A DNA stretch of 64,000 nucleotides from an uncultured Clostridia bacterium (GCA_944336475.1 CALVLD010000007.1:1-64000), one strand, 5' to 3'; counted from the stretch's first letter, positions 16,762 through 25,947 are shown. Notes: a model not told the origin generated them from the sequence alone. Program-made: numbers and translations.

Positions 16762-17160
16762 CGGTCTTAATCGTTCTTTTTTCGGAAGAGGACAACGCCT
16801 GCGAGTCTGCTTTTCAGGCGTTAAAAGCTCCCGCTCTCTTCGGAAGCGTGAGCATTATCTGTTTACCATTTATGATTTATGACCGTTTCGGAGTTTTCTC
16901 CCGACAGGGTAAAATACTCCTGCGCCGGCAACGAATAACATCACGCCAACACCAACCAGATTTACAGCGCCCGTTTCCGAGGTCTGGGGCGTGGGCTTTG
17001 TGGAGGAGTCGCCCCAGAACTCGATCTGGTCGAGGTTCATGCCATGCGTGCCGTGGACGGTATGCCCAAATGCGACCCGTATGGGCTATCCTGCATAGGG
17101 GTACGATCGACCTCATACTGAGCCATACCGTCCCTGGGCATAGCAGTTTCCTCAAAACAA
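16762..17160 (-). pseudogene. Decayed C-terminal remnant of a surface-protein paralogue
   Basis: Minus-strand translation of about 16895-17160, allowing a frameshift and a TAG in place of Gln, gives CFEETAMPRDGMAQYEVD, then YAG(stop)PIRVAFGHT, NLDQIEFWG, and ETGAVNLVGVGVMLFVAGAG. These align with the end of the last adhesin module (IRHY, NIDQVEVW) and the anchor (ITGAVSLIGVGVVALAAGAG) of the intact upstream-coordinate gene. A second fragment near 16762-16805 encodes LAGVVLFRKKND then stop, matching its extreme C-terminus. The cohesin-like domain and PT spacer are absent. The region is non-functional; it explains most of the 1-kb stretch between the surface-protein gene and glyA. Confidence 0.8.
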
Positions 17161-17168
17161 ACAATTCC

Positions 17169-17405
17169 TCACAAGCTGAACATTTGGTGCCGTCCTGCGG
17201 CATAGAAGGTCACCACCTTTTCAAAATCATCGAGCGTCGTGCCTATATAGGCTTCAAGCATCTCAGCAGAGCTGTAGACATCACGGTCAAGCAGATAGAA
17301 TGACGCTATCGGCATTCGTAACGGGTGGTTTGACAGCCCGTTTGTCCGGAGCAAGAACGTTTGCTCCCTCGTAGGTTTAAGATTGAGCATACCCTTAAAA
17401 ACCAT
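17169..17405 (-). CDS. Hypothetical 78-residue ORF
   Basis: An open frame upstream of the pseudogene remnant, ending in EAYIGTTLDDFEKVVTFYAAGR. I do not recognise it and no good ribosome binding site is apparent. Nearby inverted repeats (GGAGCAA and TTTGCTCC; ACGGG and CCCGT) lie inside the frame. It may be spurious or part of the decayed locus. Confidence 0.25.
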   Translation of the reverse strand: MVFKGMLNLKPTREQTFLLRTNGLSNHPLRMPIASFYLLDRDVYSSAEMLEAYIGTTLDDFEKVVTFYAAGRHQMFSL

Positions 17406-17517
17406 CTTTACGACGGATATGCGGTTGTATTACAACGGCTCCAAAACATCAAGACTGCCGGATCGCACGAACCCAGGTCGTGGCTTGCAGCAGCCGTTCT
17501 TATATTATTTACCTCTG

Positions 17518-17546
17518 TTGCAGTTTTTGTCTTGCAGGGGTATAAT
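17518..17546 (+). promoter_or_regulatory. glyA promoter
   Basis: TTGCAG, a 17-bp spacer and TATAAT, 41 bp upstream of the glyA start codon. Confidence 0.75.
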
Positions 17547-17586
17547 GTAACAGTCCGTTAAGGAATATTTTGTGTGGAGGTACACT

Positions 17587-18825
17587 ATGATACAGTTTGA
17601 TGTCATCCGTGCTCACGACCCCGAGCTTTGCGGCTATATGGAGGAGGAGCTCATTCGTCAGCAGAACCATCTGGAGCTTATCGCATCCGAAAACTTCGTG
17701 AGCGAAGCGGTAATGGCCTGCATGGGCAGCCATCTCACCAACAAGTATGCCGAGGGTTATCCCGGCAAGCGTTATTACGGCGGCTGCGAGAAGGTCGATT
17801 TGGTTGAGAATCTTGCCCGCGACAGGGCGAAAAAGCTCTTCGGCGCGGAGCATGCAAATGTTCAGCCGCACTCCGGCGCGCAGGCCAACCTTTCCGTCTA
17901 TTTCTCCCTGCTCAACTACGGTGACACCATACTGGGCATGAACCTCTCCCATGGCGGACACCTCACCCACGGCAGCCCCGTCAATATGAGCGGCAAGTAC
18001 TTCAACTTTGTTGCTTACGGTGTTTCCGAGAAGGACGAGCGCATTGACTATGACGAGGTCGAGCGTCTTGCCAAGGAGCATCAGCCCAAGATGATCGTTG
18101 CAGGCGCATCCGCATATCCCCGTGCCATAAATTTTGAGCGTATGGCTGAGATAGCTCGCAGTGTAGGCGCATATCTCATGGTGGATATGGCTCACATCGC
18201 CGGTCTTGTTGCCGCAGGTCTGCACATGAACCCCGTTCCCTATGCCGATGTCGTAACCACCACCACCCACAAGACCCTCAGGGGGCCTCGCGGCGGCATG
18301 ATCCTCTGCAAGGAGGAGCTTGCAAAGGCCATTGACAAGGGCATATTCCCCGGTACACAGGGCGGCCCGCTCATGCACATAATTGCAGCAAAGGCCACCT
18401 GCTTCCACGAGGCTCTTCAGCCCGAGTTCAAGGCATATCAGCAGCAGGTTGTCAAAAATGCAGGCGTTCTCGCAAAGTCCCTTGCCGACAGCGGTCTGCG
18501 CATAGTCTCCGGCGGCACGGACAACCACCTCATGCTCGTCGATCTCACCGCATCCGGCCGCACGGGCAAGGATGTTGAGCATCTGCTCGACGCTGCAAAC
18601 ATCACCGTCAATAAGAACACCATACCGTTTGAGACGCGCAGCCCGTTCATCACCAGCGGCATCCGCATCGGCACCCCTGCTCTCACAAGCCGCGGCTTTG
18701 TCGAGGATGACATGGAGATTATTGGCGGTCTCATCGCACGCATAGTGTTCGAGGGCGAGGATGCCATCCCCGAGGTCAAGGAGAAGGTCATCGAGCTGAC
18801 AAACAAGCATCCCCTTTACCAGTAA
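17587..18825 (+). CDS. glyA: Serine hydroxymethyltransferase
   Basis: A 412-residue PLP enzyme that interconverts serine and glycine while loading tetrahydrofolate with a one-carbon unit. Signatures: IASENFVS near the N-terminus, [14 protein letters not shown], the PLP-lysine block [15 protein letters not shown], and PHSGAQAN. Length is standard. GGAGGTACACT precedes the ATG at 17587; a consensus promoter lies just upstream and a terminator just downstream, so it is a single-gene unit. Confidence 0.98.
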   Translation: MIQFDVIRAHDPELCGYMEEELIRQQNHLELIASENFVSEAVMACMGSHLTNKYAEGYPGKRYYGGCEKVDLVENLARDRAKKLFGAEHANVQPHSGAQANLSVYFSLLNYGDTILGMNLSHGGHLTHGSPVNMSGKYFNFVAYGVSEKDERIDYDEVERLAKEHQPKMIVAGASAYPRAINFERMAEIARSVGAYLMVDMAHIAGLVAAGLHMNPVPYADVVTTTTHKTLRGPRGGMILCKEELAKAIDKGIFPGTQGGPLMHIIAAKATCFHEALQPEFKAYQQQVVKNAGVLAKSLADSGLRIVSGGTDNHLMLVDLTASGRTGKDVEHLLDAANITVNKNTIPFETRSPFITSGIRIGTPALTSRGFVEDDMEIIGGLIARIVFEGEDAIPEVKEKVIELTNKHPLYQ

Positions 18826-18840
18826 CCCATCGATACTCAA

Positions 18841-18870
18841 AGCGTGCCGCCGTATGCGGCGCGCTTTTTT
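18841..18870 (+). terminator. glyA terminator
   Basis: The stem AGCGTGCCGC / GCGGCGCGCT with loop CGTAT is followed by a T-run. Confidence 0.9.
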
Positions 18871-18874
18871 CATG

Positions 18875-18903
18875 TTGAAGCCTGATGCGATTTGTGGTAT
18901 GAT
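18875..18903 (+). promoter_or_regulatory. Promoter of the ABC/M42/CARF gene run
   Basis: TTGAAG, a 17-bp spacer and TATGAT directly after the glyA terminator, 31 bp before the first start codon of the next gene run. Confidence 0.65.
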
Positions 18904-18933
18904 AGTGTCAAATTTAATGAAGGGTGCTATCGT

Positions 18934-19131
18934 ATGCGAAGAGTTTTGGCGATCATCGGACTGTTCCTTGCAATCTCAGGTTTTGTTATGCTTGCCCTGT
19001 CCCTCCCCTGCGACATAAACTATTTAATACCTATTGGCTGCATATTCCTTGCCTTTGTGTGCCTTTTCTTCGCGAAAAGGATGGGCGGCAGGTCTGTTGC
19101 CGACGATACGGAGGATACGCATGGAAACTAA
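18934..19131 (+). CDS. Small two-helix membrane protein
   Basis: A 65-residue protein with two hydrophobic helices (residues 3-24 and 30-48) and an acidic tail (VADDTEDTHGN). I do not recognise the family. The start at 18934 has GAAGGG upstream. Its end overlaps the ABC exporter start by 11 bp, so it is translationally coupled to the exporter and may be an accessory subunit; that is inference. Confidence 0.6.
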   Translation: MRRVLAIIGLFLAISGFVMLALSLPCDINYLIPIGCIFLAFVCLFFAKRMGGRSVADDTEDTHGN

Positions 19132-20893
19132 GTCAAAGGGCAGACTGCTCAAACGCTTTATCAGCTATTACAAGCCTCATCTCCCCATATTTGCGTTGGA
19201 TATGTTCTGCGCATTGTTCATATCGGCGGTGGATATCGTCTATCCCCTTATCGCCGATGAGCTTATGGTAAATTATATGTCCCCCGGCAACAGTGGGCTG
19301 AACACATTCCTGCTGATAGTGGGCGTGTGTGTGCTTCTGCATGTGCTGCGTGCGGCCGCATCGTACATCGTCACATACTACGGTCACAGGCTCGGAGTGC
19401 GCATGGAGGCCGATATGCGTCGTGATGTGTTTGCGCATCTGCAAAAGCTCGGATTCAGCTTCTATGACAAGTCCCGTACGGGCAAGCTGCTCTCCCGATG
19501 CACAAACGATCTGTTCGACGTGACGGAGCTCGCCCATCATGGCCCGGAGGATGTTTTCATCTCCGTTGTAACGTTTATTGGCTCATTCATCGCAATGCTC
19601 ACCATTAACTGGCAGCTTGCCATTGTGCTGATGGCCACCGTCCCAGTACTGCTCGTTTTCGTAATGCATCTGCGCAAACGCATGAATACCGCCTCTCGCA
19701 GGGTCAAGGAGGGCGTTGCCGTAATCAACGCAGATATTGAGTCATCCATATCCGGCGTGCGCGTCGCAAAGGCGTTCACCTGTGAAAACTACGAGCTGGA
19801 AAAGTTCGACCGCGGCAACGGACAGTATGTTGCATCAAAAACGCTCTACTACAAGACCATGGCGAACTTCATGTCGGGCATGGAGTTCTTTACATCGATA
19901 CTCAAGGTCATAGTGCTCGGTGTTGCGGGCGTTCTGATAATCACCGGTTCGGGAGGCAACAGCATGGACATAACCTCCCTTGCGGTATTCCTCATGTATG
20001 TGGCGTCGTTCACCACCCCCATACGCAAGCTGTCGATGTTTATGGAGCAGTACACCATGGGCATGGCAGGGTTCACTCGGTTTGCGGAGCTCATGGATAC
20101 CGAGCCCGATATTGAAGACAGTCCCAATGCCATAACCCTTTCCGACGTCAATGGTAACATTCGCTTTGAGGATGTTTCCTTCACCTACGGTGATGGACGG
20201 TACGTTTTGAACAACATATACCTTGACATACCCAGCGGAGGGACGGTTGCGTTTGTGGGTCCCTCCGGCGGCGGCAAGACCACGCTCTGCCATCTGATAC
20301 CGAGGTTCTACGACATATCATCGGGCCGCATTACCATTGACGGCCACGATATTCGTGATGTTACTCTTCGCTCGCTCAGGGGGAACATCGGCATCGTTCA
20401 GCAGGATGTATTCCTTTTTGCGGCATCGATAGCGGAGAACATCCGCTACGGCAGGCTTGATGCCACGTTTGAGGAGATAGTCGAAGCGGCAAAAGCGGCT
20501 GAGGTGCATGATGACATAATGGCTCTTCCGGACGGCTATGAGACCATAGTAGGTGAAAGAGGCGTTATGCTCTCCGGCGGACAGAAGCAGAGAATATCCA
20601 TTGCCAGGATATTCCTCAAGAATCCGCCAATACTGATACTGGACGAGGCGACAAGCGCTCTGGACTCCGCAACGGAGGCGAGGATATCCTCAGCTTTAGA
20701 GAGACTTTCCTTCGGCAGAACCACCCTTATCATCGCACACAGGCTTTCCACCGTGCGCAATGCGGATGAGATCATCGTTATCGATGAGAGCGGCATAGTT
20801 GAAAGGGGAACGCACAGGGAGCTGCTTTCGGCCGGCGGCGAGTACCGCAGACTGTACGATGCGCAGAACACACTTTACGGAACAAACGGATAG
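19121..20893 (+). CDS. ABC exporter, fused permease-ATPase
   Basis: A 590-residue type I (MsbA-like) half-transporter. Six membrane helices in residues 20-310 are followed by a nucleotide-binding domain with Walker A GPSGGGKTT, Q-loop QQDVFLF, signature LSGGQKQRIS, Walker B LILDEATSALD and the H-loop in IIAHRLSTV. It probably works as a homodimer, exporting a lipid, peptide or drug; no peptidase or substrate gene gives the cargo. GGAGGATACGC precedes the ATG at 19121; the longer upstream frame is only an extension. It is the second gene of the run. Confidence 0.93.
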   Translation: METKSKGRLLKRFISYYKPHLPIFALDMFCALFISAVDIVYPLIADELMVNYMSPGNSGLNTFLLIVGVCVLLHVLRAAASYIVTYYGHRLGVRMEADMRRDVFAHLQKLGFSFYDKSRTGKLLSRCTNDLFDVTELAHHGPEDVFISVVTFIGSFIAMLTINWQLAIVLMATVPVLLVFVMHLRKRMNTASRRVKEGVAVINADIESSISGVRVAKAFTCENYELEKFDRGNGQYVASKTLYYKTMANFMSGMEFFTSILKVIVLGVAGVLIITGSGGNSMDITSLAVFLMYVASFTTPIRKLSMFMEQYTMGMAGFTRFAELMDTEPDIEDSPNAITLSDVNGNIRFEDVSFTYGDGRYVLNNIYLDIPSGGTVAFVGPSGGGKTTLCHLIPRFYDISSGRITIDGHDIRDVTLRSLRGNIGIVQQDVFLFAASIAENIRYGRLDATFEEIVEAAKAAEVHDDIMALPDGYETIVGERGVMLSGGQKQRISIARIFLKNPPILILDEATSALDSATEARISSALERLSFGRTTLIIAHRLSTVRNADEIIVIDESGIVERGTHRELLSAGGEYRRLYDAQNTLYGTNG

Positions 20894-20906
20894 GAGGTAA
20901 CGTAGT

Positions 20907-21461
20907 ATGGCAAGCATAAAAAAGACGATTGATGTATTGAACGGCATTTACGGGCCCCTTCAGGAGAGAGCTGTCAGAATAGCCTCAACGCTCGGCAGGC
21001 TCGGCGCCGATGTTGACTGGGGGTACTTCGGCGGACACACCGTTGACCTCGACGGGGAGCAGGTGTTTGAGGCATTTCCCATACCCGTGCTCACCGTTAA
21101 GGACGTTTGCGATATAGGCGTGGATATAGGCGGCTGCTTTATCGAGGGCAAGCTCCATGCCGATGAGCTTGCAAGGGCGGATCTTTCACGGCTCAGAGAC
21201 TATCGCTTCTACATATACGGCGCTGAGGACTACCTGCTCACGCTGTTTGATTCCGCAGACGCTCCTGTTTCGGAGATTCCTTCCATCATCGCCGCCAGTG
21301 GGGAGAAGGAGTTCTTCGTTTGCATCAGTTTTGATGACATACCTCGTGTCAACGACGTTGTGGAGGTCTGCGCCATACTAAGGGAGCTTGGCACACACAT
21401 ACTACTTGCCCCCGATGACGAGAGCCTTGAGTGCGAAGCATCCGAAGGAGGAGAGGAATGA
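20907..21461 (+). CDS. Conserved-looking protein of unknown function
   Basis: A 184-residue soluble, acidic protein with no recognised family. It looks like an alpha/beta fold with central hydrophobic strands (VDWGYFGGHTVDLDG, YRFYIYGAEDYLLTLF, FFVCISFDDIPRVNDVV). No catalytic motif or membrane segment is visible. GGAGGTAACG precedes the ATG. It ends in an ATGA overlap with the DUF2804-like gene, so the two are probably made together and may interact. Confidence 0.65.
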   Translation: MASIKKTIDVLNGIYGPLQERAVRIASTLGRLGADVDWGYFGGHTVDLDGEQVFEAFPIPVLTVKDVCDIGVDIGGCFIEGKLHADELARADLSRLRDYRFYIYGAEDYLLTLFDSADAPVSEIPSIIAASGEKEFFVCISFDDIPRVNDVVEVCAILRELGTHILLAPDDESLECEASEGGEE

Positions 21462-22498
21462 CGCAGCACGAGATATCCGCTCCCGCACCGCTTCTGCGTG
21501 ACGATGGCTCCCTGATGGAGGCCGGGTATGCCACATACCCCATATTCGTGTACGACCGTTCGCTCGTAAAGGGCGGGCGTATGCGTATAAAGGAATGGGA
21601 CTATTACCTCATCCACAACGATCGCTACGCCGTTGCGCTCACCGCAGACGACAACTCCTACATGGGAATGATATCGGTCTCCTTCATTGATTTTGAAAAG
21701 CGTACCGAGATTACCAAGAGCGTGATAATCCCTTTGACATGCGGCCGGATAGGGCTGCCGCCCGCATCGGATACGGGTGACATCGTGTATAAAAGCCGCC
21801 GGGTGAACCTTGAGTTCAGACATGAGGGCGAAAATCGCAGACTAAAAATCAATTTCCGCCGTTTCAGCGGCAAGGAGAACCTTGAATGCGACTTTCTCCT
21901 TACGGAAGAGCCCAAGGACTCCATGGTCATAGCAACTCCCTTTGCAGAGAAAAAGACCGCATTCTACTACAATCAAAAGATTATCGGCATGCGTGCATCC
22001 GGAACGGTGTTTTTTGACCGCAAGAAGTACAAGTTCACCCCGGGCAACACCCATGCGCTGCTCGACTGGGGCAGGGGCGTTTGGACATATGACAACACCT
22101 GGTACTGGGGCGCAGGTCAGGGCATTGTGAACGGTGAACGGTTCGGCTTCAACATAGGCTACGGCTTTGGAGACACCTCCGCCGCAAGCGAGAATATGCT
22201 CTTTTTCAAGGGCAGGGCACACAAGCTGGAGGGCGTGGCATTTTGCATACCCCTGGATGATAACGGCAGATACGACTATCTTTCCCCGTGGAAGTTCACC
22301 TCCACCGACGGTCGGTTTGAAATGGACTTTGAGCCCATAATCGACCGCAAGGCCAAAACATCCTTGTTAGGTCTGATAATGAGCGATCAGCACCAGGTGT
22401 TTGGCAGATTCAGTGGGAAGGCCGTGTTAGACGACGGCAGGGAGATAGTTTTGAAGGACTTCCTGGGGTTTGCCGAGAAAGTCAGGAACAAGTGGTAA
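21458..22498 (+). CDS. DUF2804-like protein
   Basis: A 346-residue protein resembling the DUF2804 family: a beta-rich protein with conserved aromatic and histidine motifs (YYLIHNDRYAVALTADDN, LLDWGRGVWTYDNTWYWGAG, GFNIGYGFGDTSAASEN). Fold relatives of such proteins act on or bind lipids or carbohydrates, but no activity is established. There is no signal peptide. The ATG at 21458 overlaps the stop of the preceding gene. Confidence 0.75.
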   Translation: MTQHEISAPAPLLRDDGSLMEAGYATYPIFVYDRSLVKGGRMRIKEWDYYLIHNDRYAVALTADDNSYMGMISVSFIDFEKRTEITKSVIIPLTCGRIGLPPASDTGDIVYKSRRVNLEFRHEGENRRLKINFRRFSGKENLECDFLLTEEPKDSMVIATPFAEKKTAFYYNQKIIGMRASGTVFFDRKKYKFTPGNTHALLDWGRGVWTYDNTWYWGAGQGIVNGERFGFNIGYGFGDTSAASENMLFFKGRAHKLEGVAFCIPLDDNGRYDYLSPWKFTSTDGRFEMDFEPIIDRKAKTSLLGLIMSDQHQVFGRFSGKAVLDDGREIVLKDFLGFAEKVRNKW

Positions 22499-22522
22499 GG
22501 ATAACGAAAGGAGTCTTGTGAT

Positions 22523-23542
22523 ATGAAACGCTTTATTGAAGAACTGCGTACGCTTATGAACATCGACAGCCCCACGGGGTTTACCAAGGCCGCTGCGGAA
22601 TTTGCCATGGGCAGGCTGCGCACTCTCGGCTTTGAGCCGGAGATGACCCGAAAGGGCTGCGTACTGTGCTGTCTTGGCGGCGAGGGAAATCCCATAGTAC
22701 TCTCCGCACATCTTGACACCCTGGGCGGCATGGTCGCCGAGGTCAAGGGGAACGGCAGACTTCGCCTTACCAACATAGGCGGAATGAAGCCCAACAATGC
22801 AGAATGCGAAAACGCAAAGGTCTATACCCGTGACGGCAGGGTCTATGAGGGATGTTTCCAGATGAATGACCCATCCGTGCATGTCAACGGAGAGTACTCG
22901 AAGCAGAGCCGTACATTTGACAGCATGGAGCTCGTTCTGGACGAATTCGTCAGCTCCAAGGTCGATACGGAGGCGCTGGGCATCGCAACGGGCGATTATG
23001 TGTGCTTCGATACTCGCTTCCGTGTCACGGAGAGCGGATTTATTAAGAGCCGCTTCCTGGATGATAAGCTGAGCGTTGCCGTACTGCTTGAGTTTGCTCG
23101 CCGCATAAAGGAGGAGGGGCTCACGCTCAGTCGCAAGGTGTACATATACATCACCGTGTTTGAGGAGGTTGGACACGGCTGTTCCGCCTCCATACCCGAG
23201 GATGCCGTGGACATCGTGAGCGTTGACATGGGCTGTGTGGGGCAGGGGCTTGAGTGCAAGGAGCATCAGGTCTCCATATGCGTGAAGGATTCCCATGGGC
23301 CGTACAACTATGAGCTAACGAGTGAGCTTGTTGCCTGTGCAAAGGAGCTCAAGCTCGACTATGCGCTCGATGTGTACCCACATTACGGCTCGGATGCCGA
23401 TGCTGCGCTGGATGCCGGCTATGATCTGCGCCACGGACTCATAGGCGCCGGCGTATATGCCTCCCACGGGTACGAACGCTCTCACATAAAGGGCGTTGAA
23501 AATACGCTGAAGCTCATCGAGGGCATCACCGCACGGCTATGA
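22523..23542 (+). CDS. M42 family metallopeptidase (fourth paralogue)
   Basis: A 339-residue M42-type aminopeptidase. Motifs: LSAHLDTLGGM, RFLDDKLSVAV, VFEEVGHGCS, VSVDMGCVGQG, GSDADAAL and GVYASHGYERSH. It is more diverged than the three at 4-7 kb (LDTLGG instead of MDEVG; short EEVGHG loop) and belongs to a different subgroup. AAAGGAGTC precedes the ATG. Its stop overlaps the CARF nuclease start (ATGA), tying the two genes together. Confidence 0.9.
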   Translation: MKRFIEELRTLMNIDSPTGFTKAAAEFAMGRLRTLGFEPEMTRKGCVLCCLGGEGNPIVLSAHLDTLGGMVAEVKGNGRLRLTNIGGMKPNNAECENAKVYTRDGRVYEGCFQMNDPSVHVNGEYSKQSRTFDSMELVLDEFVSSKVDTEALGIATGDYVCFDTRFRVTESGFIKSRFLDDKLSVAVLLEFARRIKEEGLTLSRKVYIYITVFEEVGHGCSASIPEDAVDIVSVDMGCVGQGLECKEHQVSICVKDSHGPYNYELTSELVACAKELKLDYALDVYPHYGSDADAALDAGYDLRHGLIGAGVYASHGYERSHIKGVENTLKLIEGITARL

Positions 23543-24726
23543 AAACGCTTGTAGAGCTCTTTTCAAACGACCCATACGACGATCTTCTGCCGGCAACGGC
23601 GTTCACGCCTGATACGGTCGTGTACATATGCGCAGAGCGTACTCCGGACATAGAGCGGCAAAACAGCATCCGCAGGTATCTGTCACGCCTTAACCCCTGT
23701 GTGAATGCCGATTTTTTCATAGCCGATGTAAAGGGGCATAAGGCGCTTTTCGACGCCGTTGAGAGGGTGTTTTCGCAGTATCCCGATTGTGCGATCGATT
23801 TCACTGGAGGTACCGTGCCGGCAGCCGTTGCCGCCGAGCGATACTGCGCCCTTCACTCCGCAAAGGCGTTCTATCTGGACTATCACAAGCGTGAGTTTGT
23901 CAATATCCACGGCATGGAGGCGGAAGTCGCCTCCGCAAAGCTGCCGGCTATGAGCATTCCCCTGCTGTTCTCTCTTGCAGGGGCGTGCATACTCGGTTCC
24001 GGACACTCCACCGAGGCCCTCTCGGATGCAGCGCAGCTGCGCCGCGTGAGGAGCGTGATACGGGTCTACCTTGCTCACACATCCGAGTGGGGGCAGCTCA
24101 CGTCATATCTCCATGCTGCGCTCGGCAAGTATGGGAACGAGGACAGTCCGCTCTACCTCAGCGCACCTGTTTCAATAGCAGGCTCACACGGCAGCAGGAT
24201 CAGGGCGAATGCGGACATACTTCGCAAGCTTGAGGCTGCCGGTGCGATAGAAGGTCTTCGCATACGGGACGGCCGTGTGCGATTCAGCTTTGTCGATCAC
24301 TTCATGCGGCGCTGCCTGTCTGTGACGGGCATGTGGCTTGAGCTTTTGATCTACATCGCCGCACTCGACAGCAAGCTGTTCGACGATGTTCGCATGAGCG
24401 TTGAATTTGACTGGGACGGGATCGTTCACGGGGACAGGCGTGATACGAGGAACGAGATAGACGTTCTGCTCATACGGGGGCTCACGCCTATATTCGTGTC
24501 ATGCAAATCGGGCTCGCCCGAGGCGAAGGATCTCTATGAGATACGCTACCTTGCCGAGCGTTTTGGGGGCAAGCACGCCTGTGCCGCCATCGCCACAGCG
24601 CAATCCGTCAGCCTTGAGGAGCGGTCGTTGTTACGTCGAGCCGGAAACATGGAGGTTGCGGTGATAGAGAGCGATGACCTTCTGGACGGTAATGTTGCAA
24701 GGCTGCTCGCAGGTCTTGCCGATTAG
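23539..24726 (+). CDS. DUF1887/Card1-like CARF-nuclease
   Basis: A 395-residue protein. The N-terminal Rossmann-like CARF domain (residues 1-140) has VYICAERTPDIERQN and DFTGGTVPAAVAAERY, the ligand-loop pattern of the DUF1887/Card1 family. A winged-helix-like linker (170-260) follows. The C-terminal PD-(D/E)xK nuclease shows MWLELLIY (E268), RNEIDVLLIRG (D308) and FVSCKSG (K323), then DLYEIRYLAERFGG. Characterised relatives are switched on by cyclic tetra-adenylate from type III CRISPR and cut single-stranded nucleic acid; VC1899 of Vibrio is a structural relative. No CRISPR array, Cas10 or other cas gene is in the window. The catalytic set looks intact. It overlaps the M42 gene and is followed 10 bp later by the alanyl-tRNA editing gene. 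Confidence 0.85.
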   Translation: MKTLVELFSNDPYDDLLPATAFTPDTVVYICAERTPDIERQNSIRRYLSRLNPCVNADFFIADVKGHKALFDAVERVFSQYPDCAIDFTGGTVPAAVAAERYCALHSAKAFYLDYHKREFVNIHGMEAEVASAKLPAMSIPLLFSLAGACILGSGHSTEALSDAAQLRRVRSVIRVYLAHTSEWGQLTSYLHAALGKYGNEDSPLYLSAPVSIAGSHGSRIRANADILRKLEAAGAIEGLRIRDGRVRFSFVDHFMRRCLSVTGMWLELLIYIAALDSKLFDDVRMSVEFDWDGIVHGDRRDTRNEIDVLLIRGLTPIFVSCKSGSPEAKDLYEIRYLAERFGGKHACAAIATAQSVSLEERSLLRRAGNMEVAVIESDDLLDGNVARLLAGLAD

Positions 24727-24736
24727 GGGGACACAC

Positions 24737-25945
24737 ATGACCGAGAGACTATACTACCGTATACCTGCCCTTTATGAGTGCGATGCCCGAGTACTCTCGT
24801 GCGAGAGGAGCGGCGAGATCTATCATGTGGTGTTGGACAGAACTATCATTTTCCCCGAAGGCGGCGGTCAAATATCCGACAGCGGCAGCATAGGGGACGC
24901 CGTATGCTTTGAGGCGCACGAGGCCGGCGAAGCTGTTATCCACTTCTGCGACAGACCTTTGGATATCGGCGCTGCCGTAAATGTATCGCTCGACATCGGT
25001 GCAAGGCTCGATCATACCGAGCAGCACACAGGTGAGCACATGCTCTCCGGTGCGGCGCACCGGCTTTTCGGTGCGGTCAATGTGGGCTTTCACATGGCCC
25101 GTGATTACTGCACGATAGATTTTGATACGCCCCTCTCGGATGAGCAGCTCGACGCCTTGGAACTTGAGGCGAATGCTGCGGTAAGGCGTGATCTTCCCAT
25201 ACACACGGATGTCGTAGATGCCGAAGAAGCCTCCTCCCGTCGGCTTCGCAAGCATGCATCGGGGCTTTCGGGCATGGTCAGAATAGTCTACATTGACAAC
25301 GGCAACGTCGATTCCTGCACATGCTGCGGCACGCATTTTGAGCGGACGGGGCATGTCGGTGCGATAAAGATAACCGATCATCAAAAATACAAGGGCGGTA
25401 CAAGGCTTTGGTTCGCCTGCGGCGGCAGGGCGGTTGAGGCGGCTCGGCGTATGCAGGCAGGCATGACCGCACTTGCAAGGCGTTTCTCCACGAGTCGGGA
25501 GGAGCTATATTCTGCCGTTGTCAAACAGGGGGATGAGCTTGTTGCCATCCGTCAGGAGATGAAGCGCAAGACATATATGCTCTGTGAATACATGGCAGAA
25601 AGGTTTATTGCCCGAACGGAGCCCATCCGAGGCATCCGTCCTATAGTCGTGCGCATAGATGGCTTTAATATGAACGACCTCAAGATGCTGACCGAGCGGA
25701 TAGCTTCGGACGCCAAGTGCGTTGTTTTGGCATTCGGCACGGGCAATGACGGCAGCTGCTGCTACAGGATGGTGCGCTCCGAGGGGGTCGATCTGAGTAT
25801 GCGTGAGCTGTGCAATGCCGTGAACGCCACTGTCAACGGAAAAGGCGGCGGAAGCCCTGTTTTTGCTCAAGGCAGCGCCGCCAGTGTATCGGATGATGTT
25901 GTTGATATGCTTGAGGGTTACCTGCGGCGTGTACTGGCAGGCTGA
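24737..25945 (+). CDS. Alanyl-tRNA editing protein, long AlaX type
   Basis: A 402-residue trans-editing factor that hydrolyses mischarged Ser- or Gly-tRNA-Ala. The N-terminal domain has EGGGQISDSG (GGGQ motif); zinc ligands are H93, H97 (HTEQHTGEH) and C196/H200 (CCGTH). A coiled-coil segment (RRFSTSREELYSAVVKQGDEL) leads to a DHHA1-like C-terminal domain ending in GKGGGSPVFAQG. The catalytic aminoacylation domain of AlaRS is absent, as expected for AlaX. The ATG at 24737 has AGGGGGAC upstream. It is the last gene of the run. Confidence 0.92.
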   Translation: MTERLYYRIPALYECDARVLSCERSGEIYHVVLDRTIIFPEGGGQISDSGSIGDAVCFEAHEAGEAVIHFCDRPLDIGAAVNVSLDIGARLDHTEQHTGEHMLSGAAHRLFGAVNVGFHMARDYCTIDFDTPLSDEQLDALELEANAAVRRDLPIHTDVVDAEEASSRRLRKHASGLSGMVRIVYIDNGNVDSCTCCGTHFERTGHVGAIKITDHQKYKGGTRLWFACGGRAVEAARRMQAGMTALARRFSTSREELYSAVVKQGDELVAIRQEMKRKTYMLCEYMAERFIARTEPIRGIRPIVVRIDGFNMNDLKMLTERIASDAKCVVLAFGTGNDGSCCYRMVRSEGVDLSMRELCNAVNATVNGKGGGSPVFAQGSAASVSDDVVDMLEGYLRRVLAG

Positions 25946-25947
25946 TG

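Noticed and set aside
16555-17586. A riboswitch or T-box upstream of glyA
   Set aside because: Inverted repeats exist, but no specifier or conserved riboswitch core was recognisable, and the mapped promoter lies only about 40 bp before glyA, leaving no room for a leader RNA.
17509-18873. A 454-codon open frame antisense to glyA
   Set aside because: It spans the glyA promoter, the whole gene and part of its terminator; glyA is unmistakable, so this is a shadow frame.
23539-24726. A CRISPR locus around the CARF nuclease
   Set aside because: No cas gene or repeat-spacer array was found anywhere in the 64 kb.
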